A DNA stretch of 64,000 bases from Sphingobacteriales bacterium 44-61. Its GTDB lineage: Bacteria; Bacteroidota; Bacteroidia; Chitinophagales; Chitinophagaceae. Location of the stretch: the NCBI GenBank assembly GCA_001898405.1, contig MKTW01000009.1, positions 233,835-297,834 of the forward strand, in the 5' to 3' direction. A program made the position numbers and the translations under genes. Numbering within the stretch: position 1 is the stretch's first letter; each line of letters opens with the position of its first letter. This document shows positions 29,428 to 37,487 of the stretch, one piece after another. The notes beneath the pieces are model-generated. The model saw only the letters and a list, made by a program, of their open reading frames with translations. It searched no databases and was not told the DNA's origin.

Positions 29428-29460
29428 GATTTAAAAGTTTAAGAAGCTTAAAGGCTTAAA
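29428..29460 (+). repeat. Short intergenic repeat, copy 2 (between the two coxC genes)
   Basis: Matches the minus-strand repeat at 24911-24944. It lies three bases after the stop codon of the short coxC gene and ends AAGCTTAAAGGCTTAAA. Confidence 0.45.
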
Positions 29461-29501
29461 AAGGCCTTTATCATTGGAATTTATAAATAGAAATAACTGA
29501 C

Positions 29502-30377
29502 ATGGCGACAACAGCTACAGCGCAGCAGACAAAATGGTGGAGCGGTGGAAAGAGCCCCTTCAACATAGAGTACGGGAAGTTGATGATGTGGTATTTCCTG
29601 ATGAGTGATGCTTTCACTTTCGGGGCTTTTCTGATCTCTTATGGCACTATCCGTTTCAGCCAAAACTTCTGGCCTGATCCAAACGCGGTGTTCAATGCAT
29701 TCCCCGGAGCAGGACATGCCAATCTGCCTCTTGCTTTTGTAAGCGTAATGACCTTTATCCTGATCATCAGCTCCGTAACAATGGTGCTGGCGGTGCATGC
29801 AGGACATAACGGCGATAAAAAGGGAGTAATAAAATGGCTGGCCTGGACCATCGTTGGCGGTATCGCCTTCCTTAGCTGTCAGGCATGGGAATGGCATCAC
29901 CTGATCACCGGTGCTCACGCTACCCTGATCGATGGAAAGATTGAATGGGTAGGACAAACCACCAGAGTAAACCCATGGGGCCAACTCGTACATGGCGAAG
30001 CGCTGACAACAGCCCTGAATAATTCAACTGTCGAATCACTGGCAAGGATCGTGCACGAGCAACATGGCAATACCATGACCGAAGCGCAACTGCTGGGCCT
30101 ACCAAAAGATCAACTGACGGGCATGATCAATACAGCTGAACTGCATGTGCGCCAAAACGGACCTGTTGCTTTCGGTGGATATTTCTACGGCATCACTGGT
30201 TTCCACGGTTTCCACGTATTCTCTGGTGTAGTGATCAATATTATCATGCTGATCATGACGCAAAAAGGCGTATTTGAACGCAGAGGCCATTACCTGATGA
30301 TTGAAAAAGCTGGTTTGTACTGGCACTTTGTAGACCTGGTATGGGTATTCGTATTCCTTTGCTTCTACCTGATCTAA
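29502..30377 (+). CDS. coxC: Cytochrome c oxidase subunit III (291 aa)
   Basis: 291 residues. N-terminal helices start with MMWYFLMSDAFTFGAFLISY, and the C-terminus carries FYGITGFHGFHVFSGVVINI and KAGLYWHFVDLVWVFVFLCFYL, the subunit III signatures. An insert of about 85 hydrophilic residues (roughly 140-225) lies between helices. It stabilises the oxidase core and proton uptake. Second of two tandem coxC genes. Confidence 0.9.
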   Translation: MATTATAQQTKWWSGGKSPFNIEYGKLMMWYFLMSDAFTFGAFLISYGTIRFSQNFWPDPNAVFNAFPGAGHANLPLAFVSVMTFILIISSVTMVLAVHAGHNGDKKGVIKWLAWTIVGGIAFLSCQAWEWHHLITGAHATLIDGKIEWVGQTTRVNPWGQLVHGEALTTALNNSTVESLARIVHEQHGNTMTEAQLLGLPKDQLTGMINTAELHVRQNGPVAFGGYFYGITGFHGFHVFSGVVINIIMLIMTQKGVFERRGHYLMIEKAGLYWHFVDLVWVFVFLCFYLI

Positions 30378-30417
30378 ACAGCTTTAAACTTATTTTACAA
30401 TAAACGAATTGAACGAG

Positions 30418-30873
30418 ATGGAACATCAATCAGCATCTTCAGAGATAACCTTCCAGCACCATGTGTCTGATGCAGAGTTCAGCAAAAAGGTGAAGAGAAC
30501 AACGATCCTGCTTTCTGTGATTACTGTCATCGAACTGGCAATCGGTCTTATTATCTATACTATTCATAAAGGCCCCGATCCCAATGCTTACCTGGTACTG
30601 GCTTTCAAAGGAGTGGTATGTATTCTTACCCTTGCGAAAGCATATTACATTGTATCAGTGTTCATGCACCTGGGCGATGAGATCCGTAATATGATCATGA
30701 CCATTGTGGTTCCTCTGATGTTGTTTATCTGGTTTATTTTAGCTTTTATCATTGACGGTAATTCTTACAAGAACCTCAGGAATACCTATGATAAGCACTT
30801 CCAGGAAACAACTACTCCTGTACATCATGTTGAGGAAAAGAAAGCAGAAGAACCCAAGCCGGGAAAACAATAA
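30418..30873 (+). CDS. coxD: Cytochrome c oxidase subunit IV-like (caa3 type)
   Basis: 151 residues from ATG 30418 (a TTG at 30409 would add three residues). Three membrane helices: about 30-50, 60-80 and 95-115. Pattern matches the prokaryotic subunit IV family (IELAIGLIIYTIHKG, AKAYYIVSVFMHLGDE). A Lys/Glu/Pro tail follows. Last gene of the act-cox operon, just before a strong terminator. Confidence 0.85.
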   Translation: MEHQSASSEITFQHHVSDAEFSKKVKRTTILLSVITVIELAIGLIIYTIHKGPDPNAYLVLAFKGVVCILTLAKAYYIVSVFMHLGDEIRNMIMTIVVPLMLFIWFILAFIIDGNSYKNLRNTYDKHFQETTTPVHHVEEKKAEEPKPGKQ

Positions 30874-30897
30874 CGTATAGGTTTATTTATCATATTG

Positions 30898-30934
30898 AAT
30901 CACCGGCTATGTTGACAAGGCCGGTGATTTTTTT
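30898..30934 (+). terminator. Rho-independent terminator of the act-cox operon
   Basis: AATCACCGGC and GCCGGTGATT form a 10-bp stem with a 12-base loop, followed by a T run (30928-30934). It ends the operon 25 bases after coxD. Confidence 0.9.
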
Positions 30935-30960
30935 ATGCCTGCATGTTGCAAATCACCCTT

Positions 30961-30986
30961 GAGCTCTTTGTGTTTCTGGCGATACT
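30961..30986 (-). repeat. Half-copy of the AGTATCGC repeat family
   Basis: On the minus strand it reads AGTATCGCCAGAAACACAAA, sharing its head with the inverted repeat at 11748-11827. Non-coding gap between coxD and the SCO gene. Confidence 0.4.
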
Positions 30987-31065
30987 TCTACGCCGGCCAA
31001 CTATGTCAGGCTTGTTTTACAGAAATATTACCGTATCATTCGTGCCTGCGAGGCTTAAAATGGAA

Positions 31066-31073
31066 TAATTTTG
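31066..31073 (+). promoter_or_regulatory. Putative -7 box (TAATTTTG) for the SCO/DUF420 pair
   Basis: TAATTTTG fits TAnnTTTG and lies 50 bases before the SCO start, downstream of the cox terminator, so the pair has its own promoter. No TTG at proper spacing. Confidence 0.45.
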
Positions 31074-31123
31074 CGCGCAGGCCGGTTCAGCTTCCGCATA
31101 GCCGGCAATTAAAATGAAGTGAT

Positions 31124-31951
31124 TTGAATAAGACTGCTCTATATGCCATCCTGCTGGCGGCGCTTCTACCGCTGGTTTGTTATTTCGTGGTCAAAGGCTT
31201 TAGTGAATCTGCCATCGCTATGCCCAGGCATTACTACGCCGATTCTGTTATTAACCGCACAGAAAGGGGAAAGGAAATGACTGATACGGTTTGGCACCGG
31301 CTCGCCGATTTTGCACTTGTAAACCAGGAAGGTGATTCAATCAGCTGGGAAAAACTCAAAGGGAAAATAGTAGTGGCCGATTTCTTTTTTACGCATTGCC
31401 CTACCATTTGCCCGCCCATGACCCGCAATATGAAATGGGTGCAGCAATCCATTACCAATGCTCAAAGGGTAGGAGATAAAACACCTGACTTTCTTCATTT
31501 TCTTTCTTTCAGCATAGATCCTGAAAGGGATTCAGTAGAAAGGCTGAAACAATGGGCCGACAGGTTCCAGATCAACCCTGAACAATGGTGGTTGTTGTCG
31601 GGCGACCGGAACACGATCTATAACATGGCGATCCAGGAAATGAAGTTGGGCACTATTGACGGGCATGGTATAGATACAGACTTTGTACATTCCGATTATT
31701 TTGTGTTGATAGATACCAACCGCCAGGTGCGTGGTTATTATCATGGGCTTGACAGTGCTGATCTTGCACGGCTATCAAGTGATATTATTTTTCTCAGTAT
31801 GGAAAAAGATCCCAGGCGTAAGAGCTTTTTGGCTGGGAAGCTGGAGATTATGGGAGTGGCTTTTATAGCAGCGATTATCGGCGTGGGATTATTGATATTC
31901 TTCATTCAAAAAAGAAAAAAAGATGTTAGCTCCGGCCTGGAAAAGGAATGA
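31124..31951 (+). CDS. SCO1/SenC family copper chaperone
   Basis: 275 residues, TTG start at 31124; the only nearby upstream ATG is out of frame and hits a stop at once. N-terminal membrane anchor (5-24), thioredoxin fold with the copper-binding CPTIC (C92, C96) and the distal His in FVHSDYFVLID, and a second membrane helix near the C-terminus (about 245-265). SCO proteins deliver copper to the CuA site of subunit II, which fits the neighbouring coxB. Overlaps the next gene by 29 bases. Confidence 0.92.
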   Translation: MNKTALYAILLAALLPLVCYFVVKGFSESAIAMPRHYYADSVINRTERGKEMTDTVWHRLADFALVNQEGDSISWEKLKGKIVVADFFFTHCPTICPPMTRNMKWVQQSITNAQRVGDKTPDFLHFLSFSIDPERDSVERLKQWADRFQINPEQWWLLSGDRNTIYNMAIQEMKLGTIDGHGIDTDFVHSDYFVLIDTNRQVRGYYHGLDSADLARLSSDIIFLSMEKDPRRKSFLAGKLEIMGVAFIAAIIGVGLLIFFIQKRKKDVSSGLEKE

Positions 31952-32504
31952 CAAAAAAGCATCTATATTGATCATCGCTTTTTCGTTTATTGTTTTTGCT
32001 GCGGTAGTATTGTTGAGCCGTGTTCAACTAAAAGTTGACCTGGGCTTTGATGTACATCTTTTTGCCAAAGCCAATGCCGTGATCAATTCGCTTGTAGCAA
32101 TATTGCTGATAGCGGCATTAGCGGCTGTTAAAAGAAAGAAATACCTGGCACATAAGAGTATAATGATGACAGCGATGATATTGTCGATGCTTTTCCTGGT
32201 AAGCTATATCTGTCATCATCTGTTTGCAGGTGAAACGAAGTTTGGGGATATCGATCATAACGGTGTGTTGAGCGATGAAGAAGCAGCCGGTGTCGGTTCA
32301 TTGAGATGGATTTATTATATCATCCTGGCTACACATATCCCGCTGGCGGGTATTATCCTTCCTTTTATTCTGTTTACAGCTTACAGGGCGCTGATCGGTG
32401 AATGGCCCAGGCACCGCAAACTGGCAAAGATCACCTGGCCCGTTTGGTTGTATGTGGCTATAACTGGCGTGGTCGTTTATCTTATGATCAGTCCATATTA
32501 TTGA
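31923..32504 (+). CDS. DUF420 membrane protein, oxidase assembly
   Basis: 193 residues, DUF420 (CtaM-like), with about five membrane helices. It is usually linked to cytochrome oxidase assembly. It starts inside the SCO gene (29-base overlap), so translation is coupled. Unusual: between helices lies GDIDHNGVLSDEE (about 110-122), which fits an EF-hand calcium loop (D-x-D-x-N-G-x-x-S-x-x-E). Confidence 0.85.
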   Translation: MLAPAWKRNDKKASILIIAFSFIVFAAVVLLSRVQLKVDLGFDVHLFAKANAVINSLVAILLIAALAAVKRKKYLAHKSIMMTAMILSMLFLVSYICHHLFAGETKFGDIDHNGVLSDEEAAGVGSLRWIYYIILATHIPLAGIILPFILFTAYRALIGEWPRHRKLAKITWPVWLYVAITGVVVYLMISPYY

Positions 32505-32612
32505 TAATGGATTTGTTCCCAACTGAATAACAATTGCCTGGCCAGCCCCAGCCTTGTTTGAATTTTGTAACTTTCCCTTTGATTCCTGCAAGTTTTCCCC
32601 TGAAACCCGGAT

Positions 32613-32620
32613 TAGCTTTG
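32613..32620 (+). promoter_or_regulatory. Putative -7 box (TAGCTTTG) for the Atu4866-like gene
   Basis: TAGCTTTG fits TAnnTTTG, 17 bases before the ATG at 32637. Its closeness to the GTG at 32622 favours the ATG as the true start. Confidence 0.4.
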
Positions 32621-32636
32621 TGTGAAATTATTAACA

Positions 32637-32888
32637 ATGGAAGACAATACCTCTTTTATTGGAATGTGGGTGACTCGCGATGGATATATACGCCAGGAAT
32701 TATTGCCGAATGGCCGGTATGATGAAGCCCGGGGCCACCGGAAGAGCGCTTATACAGGCAGTTATATAATTAAGGGAACTCATATCGAATACATCGATGA
32801 TACAGGCTTTACAGCTGACGGCAATTTCCGGAATGGAGTGCTGTATCATGGCGGTTTTATCTTTTACAAACAGGAAAATGATAATTGA
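32637..32888 (+). CDS. Atu4866-like small beta protein
   Basis: 83 residues from the ATG at 32637 (a GTG five codons earlier is possible). It matches the small Atu4866 domain family: FIGMWVTRDGYIRQELLPNG, then repeats of YTGSYIIKGTHIEYIDDTGF and GNFRNGVLYHGG. These are lipocalin-like small beta barrels often next to AraC regulators or reductases; function unknown. It ends 11 bases before the AraC gene, so they are probably one transcript. Confidence 0.75.
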   Translation: MEDNTSFIGMWVTRDGYIRQELLPNGRYDEARGHRKSAYTGSYIIKGTHIEYIDDTGFTADGNFRNGVLYHGGFIFYKQENDN

Positions 32889-32899
32889 TTAAATTTATC

Positions 32900-33802
32900 A
32901 TGATGACAAAAGCGGAAACATTAGAAGATTTCTACAAACAGAAATGTGAATGGCTGCCAGATAACCTGCAGAGGGATATGGGGCATTTTAATGTTTTCCG
33001 GACAGAGGAAGTGATAAAGCATCACGCACCGCCGAAGTATGCACGGCGTGATTTTTATAAAATAAGCCTGTCAAGAGGCCGGACCATTTTTCATTATGCA
33101 GATAAAAGCATCGAGATCTCTGGGTCGACTCTGATATTCTTTAACCCGGTAGTGCCTTATACATTGGAGCGGCTTTCGGATGATTATACCGGTTACTTCT
33201 GTATTTTCAGAGAAGCTTTTTTTGATATGGGAATGCGGCGCAATCTGTCTGAGCTGCCGATGTTCTCACCCGGCGGCAAGCCAGCTTATTCACTTACTAA
33301 AGCGCAGGATAAAGCCATTAGTTTGATTTATGAAAAAATGCTGGATGAGATCAATTCCGATTATACATTCAAGTTTGACCTGTTGAGGAATTATCTTACA
33401 GAGTTGATTCATCAGGCGCTGAAAATGCAGCCTTCTCAAACACTATATCAGCATCCTAACGCAAATACACGGATCACAGCGGTATTTACAGAGTTGCTGG
33501 AAAGGCAGTTTCCGATAGAATCACCATCTCAACAGTTTACATTACGATCAGCCAGTGATTTTGCAAAGCAACTGTCTGTACATGTTAACCACCTTAACCG
33601 TGCCATCAGGGAAACAACGGGAAAAACAACTACAGAGCATATTGCGGAACGGTTGATAGGAGAAGCGAAAGCTTTGCTTCGTCACACCAACTGGAATATT
33701 TCTGAAATTGCATATTGCCTGGGATTTGAAGAGCCGGCACACTTCAATAATTTTTTCAAGAAGCAAACCAGCATGGCGCCTTCTGTCTTCAGATCTGTTT
33801 AA
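32900..33802 (+). CDS. AraC family transcriptional regulator
   Basis: 300 residues from the ATG at 32900. N-terminal cupin-like sensor (about 25-130), C-terminal double HTH (about 205-300) with FAKQLSVHVNHLNRAIRETT and ISEIAYCLGFEEPAHFNNFF. The partner gene upstream and the SDR downstream are plausible targets. It ends 2 bases from the convergent antiporter stop, so transcripts must overlap. Confidence 0.88.
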   Translation: MMTKAETLEDFYKQKCEWLPDNLQRDMGHFNVFRTEEVIKHHAPPKYARRDFYKISLSRGRTIFHYADKSIEISGSTLIFFNPVVPYTLERLSDDYTGYFCIFREAFFDMGMRRNLSELPMFSPGGKPAYSLTKAQDKAISLIYEKMLDEINSDYTFKFDLLRNYLTELIHQALKMQPSQTLYQHPNANTRITAVFTELLERQFPIESPSQQFTLRSASDFAKQLSVHVNHLNRAIRETTGKTTTEHIAERLIGEAKALLRHTNWNISEIAYCLGFEEPAHFNNFFKKQTSMAPSVFRSV

Positions 33803-33804
33803 AT

Positions 33805-35415
33805 CTATTCTGATTCACTATTGAAACGAAGACTGTAATTTTCTTCTTCGAGATCAAGCAGTCCATTGTATTTCCGGATAAGTGCTTCATCCACTTCCTG
33901 TTTCCTGTTGAGTTGTTGAAGAATGGCCCTTTGCTCGCTGATCAATTCTGTCATCACGTTCCGGAATTCATCGCCATCTAAAAATGTATCAGGTACTCCG
34001 GCCAGTTTGCTTTCAGAGAGCCTCAGGTGGCTGACATGTTTTGCTTTCAGGTTTTGCAGTATCTCATGCTTGTTCGCGATATCGGGATACTTATCATTCA
34101 ATACTTTTAACGCGGCCATGGACAGCTTTTTCTGGATAATGGTTTCCTGGCTGTTTTTGGATGTTTTATCGTCAGGATCTTCAATGTTCAACCATTTTAC
34201 GACCCAGGGTAATGTAAGTCCCTGGAATACGAGTGTAACAAGAATGACGATGAAAGTAATGAACAGGATAAGATTCCGTTGTGGGAATTCAGCCCCATTG
34301 GTCATATAAATGGGGATGGATAATGCTGCCGCCAATGATACCACCCCGCGCATACCTGCCCAACCAAAGACCAGTGGTCCGCGCCAGCCGGGATTTCTTT
34401 CCGCAGTAGTGATCACATTGCTGATAAGACGGGTGAAGAGTGAAGCTCCGAGCGTTGAGAGAAGCCGTACTACGATCAACACTGCAGTAATGATAAGGCC
34501 ATAACGGACGGCATCATATAAGCTGGTATCACCCAATTGGCCGACGATGACGGGAAGTTCCAGCCCGATCAGCATGAATACGATCCCATTCAAAGCAAAG
34601 CCGATGGTGGACCAAACATTTTCTCCCCGCATACGGCTGCGATGATCAAATATCAGGTGGCTGCGATGAGAAAGAAAGAGACCACCGCTTACTACAGCCA
34701 GTACGCCGGAGAAATGCAATTGCTCAGCAACAATGTACATAACATAAGGTGCGATGAACGTAAGCAGGATATTGATATTAACGGTAGTAGGCAGCCATCG
34801 GTGAATTGCATAAAATATAAGCGCAATAGCAATACCGATAAGAATACCCATAATGATCACCACAAAAAAACTGATAGCTGCATCCCGGAAAACGAATTTG
34901 CCCGAATCCACTGCCTGGATGGCGAAGCGGAATACGATCAAACTGGAAGCATCGTTCAGCAGGCTCTCTCCTTCAACGATGGAGATAAGCCGTTTAGGAA
35001 CTTTTATACCTTTTAAAATCGAAGTGGCCGACACGGCATCGGGAGGGGAAATGATACCACCGAGAAGAAAACCAAGTGCCAGGGTGAAGCCGGGAATAAG
35101 ATTACTTGATACAATAGCGATCACGCCGGAAGTAAGGATCACGATCAGAAAAGCAAAACTGGAAACAACGCGCCGCCATTTCCAGAGTTCTTTCCAGGAA
35201 GTTTGCCAGGCAGCTTCATATAACAGAGGAGGCAGAAAAATGACAAAGATCATTTCAGGATCGATCTTGATCTCCGGCAGCCAGGGAGAAAAACTCAATG
35301 CCAATCCACCCAGCACTAATATAATAGGGTAAGAAATTTTCAAACGCTGGGCCAGCATTACCAGGAACAGGATAATGAGCAGCATGAGGATGTAAACACT
35401 GAAAGAATCGTGCAT
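33805..35415 (-). CDS. CPA1 family Na+/H+ antiporter
   Basis: 536 residues with about twelve membrane helices and a cytoplasmic tail (about 400-536). The family signature is present: FLPPLLYEAAW (inhibitor region), the ND pair in GESLLNDASSLIVFRFA, and conserved Arg in FVWAGMRG-type segment VFGWAGMRGVVSLA. It exchanges Na+ (or K+) for protons. The C-terminal tail is charged and lacks a recognised regulatory domain. Confidence 0.92.
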   Translation of the reverse strand: MHDSFSVYILMLLIILFLVMLAQRLKISYPIILVLGGLALSFSPWLPEIKIDPEMIFVIFLPPLLYEAAWQTSWKELWKWRRVVSSFAFLIVILTSGVIAIVSSNLIPGFTLALGFLLGGIISPPDAVSATSILKGIKVPKRLISIVEGESLLNDASSLIVFRFAIQAVDSGKFVFRDAAISFFVVIIMGILIGIAIALIFYAIHRWLPTTVNINILLTFIAPYVMYIVAEQLHFSGVLAVVSGGLFLSHRSHLIFDHRSRMRGENVWSTIGFALNGIVFMLIGLELPVIVGQLGDTSLYDAVRYGLIITAVLIVVRLLSTLGASLFTRLISNVITTAERNPGWRGPLVFGWAGMRGVVSLAAALSIPIYMTNGAEFPQRNLILFITFIVILVTLVFQGLTLPWVVKWLNIEDPDDKTSKNSQETIIQKKLSMAALKVLNDKYPDIANKHEILQNLKAKHVSHLRLSESKLAGVPDTFLDGDEFRNVMTELISEQRAILQQLNRKQEVDEALIRKYNGLLDLEEENYSLRFNSESE

Positions 35416-35564
35416 AAGGGTGATTAGTTTAGGTCAACAAACTAAAAATACAGCAATTCTGCTGAATGTCCCGCGCTGGCCTTTATGCCTTTCTTAAGGA
35501 TTTTCTGTTTGAATTATGTAATCATTCGTTTGATGTATATAAGGGAAACGGCTGTTACAGGGAG

Positions 35565-35572
35565 TAGCTTTG
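35565..35572 (+). promoter_or_regulatory. Putative -7 box (TAGCTTTG) for the SDR gene
   Basis: TAGCTTTG fits TAnnTTTG, 23 bases before the SDR ATG at 35595. It overlaps the alternative TTG start at 35574, which argues for the ATG. Confidence 0.45.
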
Positions 35573-35594
35573 TTTGACGAAAAAATTATGGACT

Positions 35595-36428
35595 ATGGAA
35601 AAGATCTGGTTTATTACAGAGGCTTCAAAAGGTTTAGGACTTACGCTGGCGAAGCGGTTGATACAGGAAGGCTATAAAGTTGCTGGCACTTCCAGCAGCC
35701 TGGATGAGTTGAAGAGATCGGTAGGAACAGTGTCACCGGGCTTTCTTCCATTAGTGGTTGACTTACTGGATGAGGATAGTGTGGCAAGAGCGCTGTATGA
35801 TACGGTCTGTCATTTTGGGAGGATTGATGTGGTTGTTAATACTGCCAAATACGGCCTTGCCGGAAGCATCGAGGAATTATCGGATGAAGAGACCCGGCGG
35901 AATTTTGATGTAAATGTGTTTGGAACCTTGAATGTGATCCGTGGGGCATTGCCTTTTTTGCGTGAGCAGGGGAGTGGCCATATTTTCAATGTGTCGTCTA
36001 TTGGAGGATTTACCGGGGCGAAAGAAGGGTTTGGTATTTACCGTGCTACTGAATTAGCAGTGTTGGGTTTTTCAGAATCACTGGCGGCAGAGGTACGTCC
36101 TTTTGGCATAGATGTAACAGTGGTGGTACCAGCGTATTTCCGGTCAGGTTTTACAGCTTCGGGTTTGCTGGCTGTTCCAAAAAGAAAAATTGCAGACTAC
36201 AGGTCCATTAAGGAAATACAAGACCAGCCGCTACAGCAAGATGGTGGTACGGTAGAGTTGGAAAAAGCAGCCATGGCTTTGTTGTTGGTAGGAGAGCAGG
36301 AAGATCCACCTCTGTTTTTATTCCTGGGGCAGAATATGAGTGACCTGGCTGCAGTGAAAACGCGACCAGTAGAGAGAAGAATGGAAGGGGTGAAGGAATT
36401 GGTTTCGGCGGCAGGGCTTGCAGTATAA
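35595..36428 (+). CDS. Short-chain dehydrogenase/reductase-like, catalytic Lys missing
   Basis: 277 residues from the ATG at 35595. Classical SDR layout: nucleotide-binding TEASKGLG at 8-15 (normally TGxxxGxG), NTAKYG at 82-87 (normally NNAGxG), catalytic Ser in FNVSSIGG, then Y149-RAT-E153 where YxxxK is expected. So Gly9 is Glu, and the active-site Lys is Glu. Fold and NADP binding look possible, but normal SDR catalysis is doubtful. It may be a regulatory NmrA-like member or a decayed enzyme. A strong terminator follows. Confidence 0.85.
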   Translation: MEKIWFITEASKGLGLTLAKRLIQEGYKVAGTSSSLDELKRSVGTVSPGFLPLVVDLLDEDSVARALYDTVCHFGRIDVVVNTAKYGLAGSIEELSDEETRRNFDVNVFGTLNVIRGALPFLREQGSGHIFNVSSIGGFTGAKEGFGIYRATELAVLGFSESLAAEVRPFGIDVTVVVPAYFRSGFTASGLLAVPKRKIADYRSIKEIQDQPLQQDGGTVELEKAAMALLLVGEQEDPPLFLFLGQNMSDLAAVKTRPVERRMEGVKELVSAAGLAV

Positions 36429-36486
36429 TCGGCTCTTCTGCGGAGTATACAAAACTTCAGCGTAAAATTCATTCGTAAGAAAGAAA

Positions 36487-36547
36487 AATAAGTTCGCGGA
36501 TGGTCCACTTAAAGGAAAGTGGCCTGTTCGCGAACTTATTTTTTTTA
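36487..36547 (+). terminator. Strong terminator after the SDR gene
   Basis: Outer stem AATAAGTTCGCG (36487-36498) with CGCGAACTTATT (36529-36540), inner stem CCACTT/AAGTGG (36505-36510 with 36517-36522), then a run of T's (36539-36546). A two-part hairpin followed by U's. Confidence 0.85.
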
Positions 36548-36589
36548 TGGTCGAACTTTTTTCTTGAATGGCAGGTGAACCTTTATCCC

Positions 36590-37081
36590 ATGAAGCGAAA
36601 ATACTCTATCCATCTCCTTGTTTCCATTATTGCTGCTGTACTTATTGCGTTGTTTGTATATACGGCATTGAGTAAGGCAATGCAATTGCACCGGTTCCAA
36701 ATATCATTAAGGTCTTCGCCCTGGTTGAGGCCGTTTAGCAGGCAACTGGCCTGGGGAGTACCGGCGGTTGAGTTGTTGCTGGCTGCTGGTTTATTGATTC
36801 TCCGGTTTCGTGAGAAGGCATTATTTCTTTCGGGTATCCTGCTTTTTTGTTTTACAGGCTATATCGGTGGCATGTTGCTATTTGCGCGAAAACTGCCTTG
36901 TGGCTGTGGTGGCATAATAGAAGCGCTTAGCTGGCAGCAGCATCTTGTGCTGAATATGGTATTGACCTTTCTTGCATTCTTCGGTTGGTATGCAGAAAGA
37001 AAATATAAAGGAACTGTTGCAATAGAACCTGGTCAGGCCAGCGCAAACCTGACCGGCAGGAATAGCCGAATACCTGTATAA
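36590..37081 (+). CDS. MauE/DoxX-like membrane redox protein
   Basis: 163 residues from the ATG at 36590 (MKRKYSIHL); an upstream frame to 36500 runs through the terminator and is ignored. Four membrane helices and the MauE signature, including PCGCGG with C104 and C106. MauE is a DsbB/VKOR-like partner in disulfide formation of exported proteins. It precedes the DUF6520 gene by 40 bases; DUF6520 has two Cys, a plausible client. Confidence 0.8.
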   Translation: MKRKYSIHLLVSIIAAVLIALFVYTALSKAMQLHRFQISLRSSPWLRPFSRQLAWGVPAVELLLAAGLLILRFREKALFLSGILLFCFTGYIGGMLLFARKLPCGCGGIIEALSWQQHLVLNMVLTFLAFFGWYAERKYKGTVAIEPGQASANLTGRNSRIPV

Positions 37082-37121
37082 AAAAGTAGGCAAATGTTTT
37101 TTCATTTTAAAATCAAAAGTT

Positions 37122-37433
37122 ATGAGAAAGTATTTATTGGGATTATTCGCTGTAATAGCAGCGGTGTCTTTGAGTGCGTTTACAAGTGCAAAGACTTCTG
37201 AAAAGGCTGTAAAATCTGCATCGCTGTATTGGTTTGAGTATGATATGGCATCAGGAACAGGTGCTTATGTGGATTATGGGGAGCGAATCGAATTTGTAAT
37301 CTCCCCTTGCAATGATGTGAGTGGAATAGATTGCCGTAGAGGGTATACTCTCACAGACCTGGTAAATCAAAATGATCCTGAACAGGGCGTGATCGATGAT
37401 GATTCCCATGATGACCAAATCAGAAAGGAATAA
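37122..37433 (+). CDS. DUF6520 small exported protein
   Basis: 103 residues. A signal peptide (MRKYLLGLFAVIAAVSLSAFTSA) is followed by about 80 mature residues with two cysteines (C63, C71; SPCNDVSGIDC) and an acidic C-terminus. DUF6520 is found in Bacteroidota, often near MauE and TlpA-like genes; function unknown. A broken second copy starts at 49646. Ends in a bidirectional terminator. Confidence 0.8.
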   Translation: MRKYLLGLFAVIAAVSLSAFTSAKTSEKAVKSASLYWFEYDMASGTGAYVDYGERIEFVISPCNDVSGIDCRRGYTLTDLVNQNDPEQGVIDDDSHDDQIRKE

Positions 37434-37455
37434 ATGACCGGGAGTTTGAAAAAGG

Positions 37456-37484
37456 ACGGCCATCACTACAGTGATGGCCGTTTT
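37456..37484. terminator. Bidirectional terminator between DUF6520 and TlpA genes
   Basis: ACGGCCATCACT, two bases, AGTGATGGCCGT: a perfect 12-bp stem followed by TTTT on the plus strand, and by TCCTTTTTC on the minus strand. It serves both convergent genes. Confidence 0.85.
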
Positions 37485-37487
37485 AAA

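Noticed and set aside
30935..31117. 60-codon plus-strand frame after the cox terminator
   Set aside because: It starts inside the terminator T run, overlaps a repeat and has no family features.
36500..36589. Longer start for the MauE gene
   Set aside because: The 30 extra codons are read from the terminator hairpin of the SDR gene; the ATG at 36590 starts a normal MauE.
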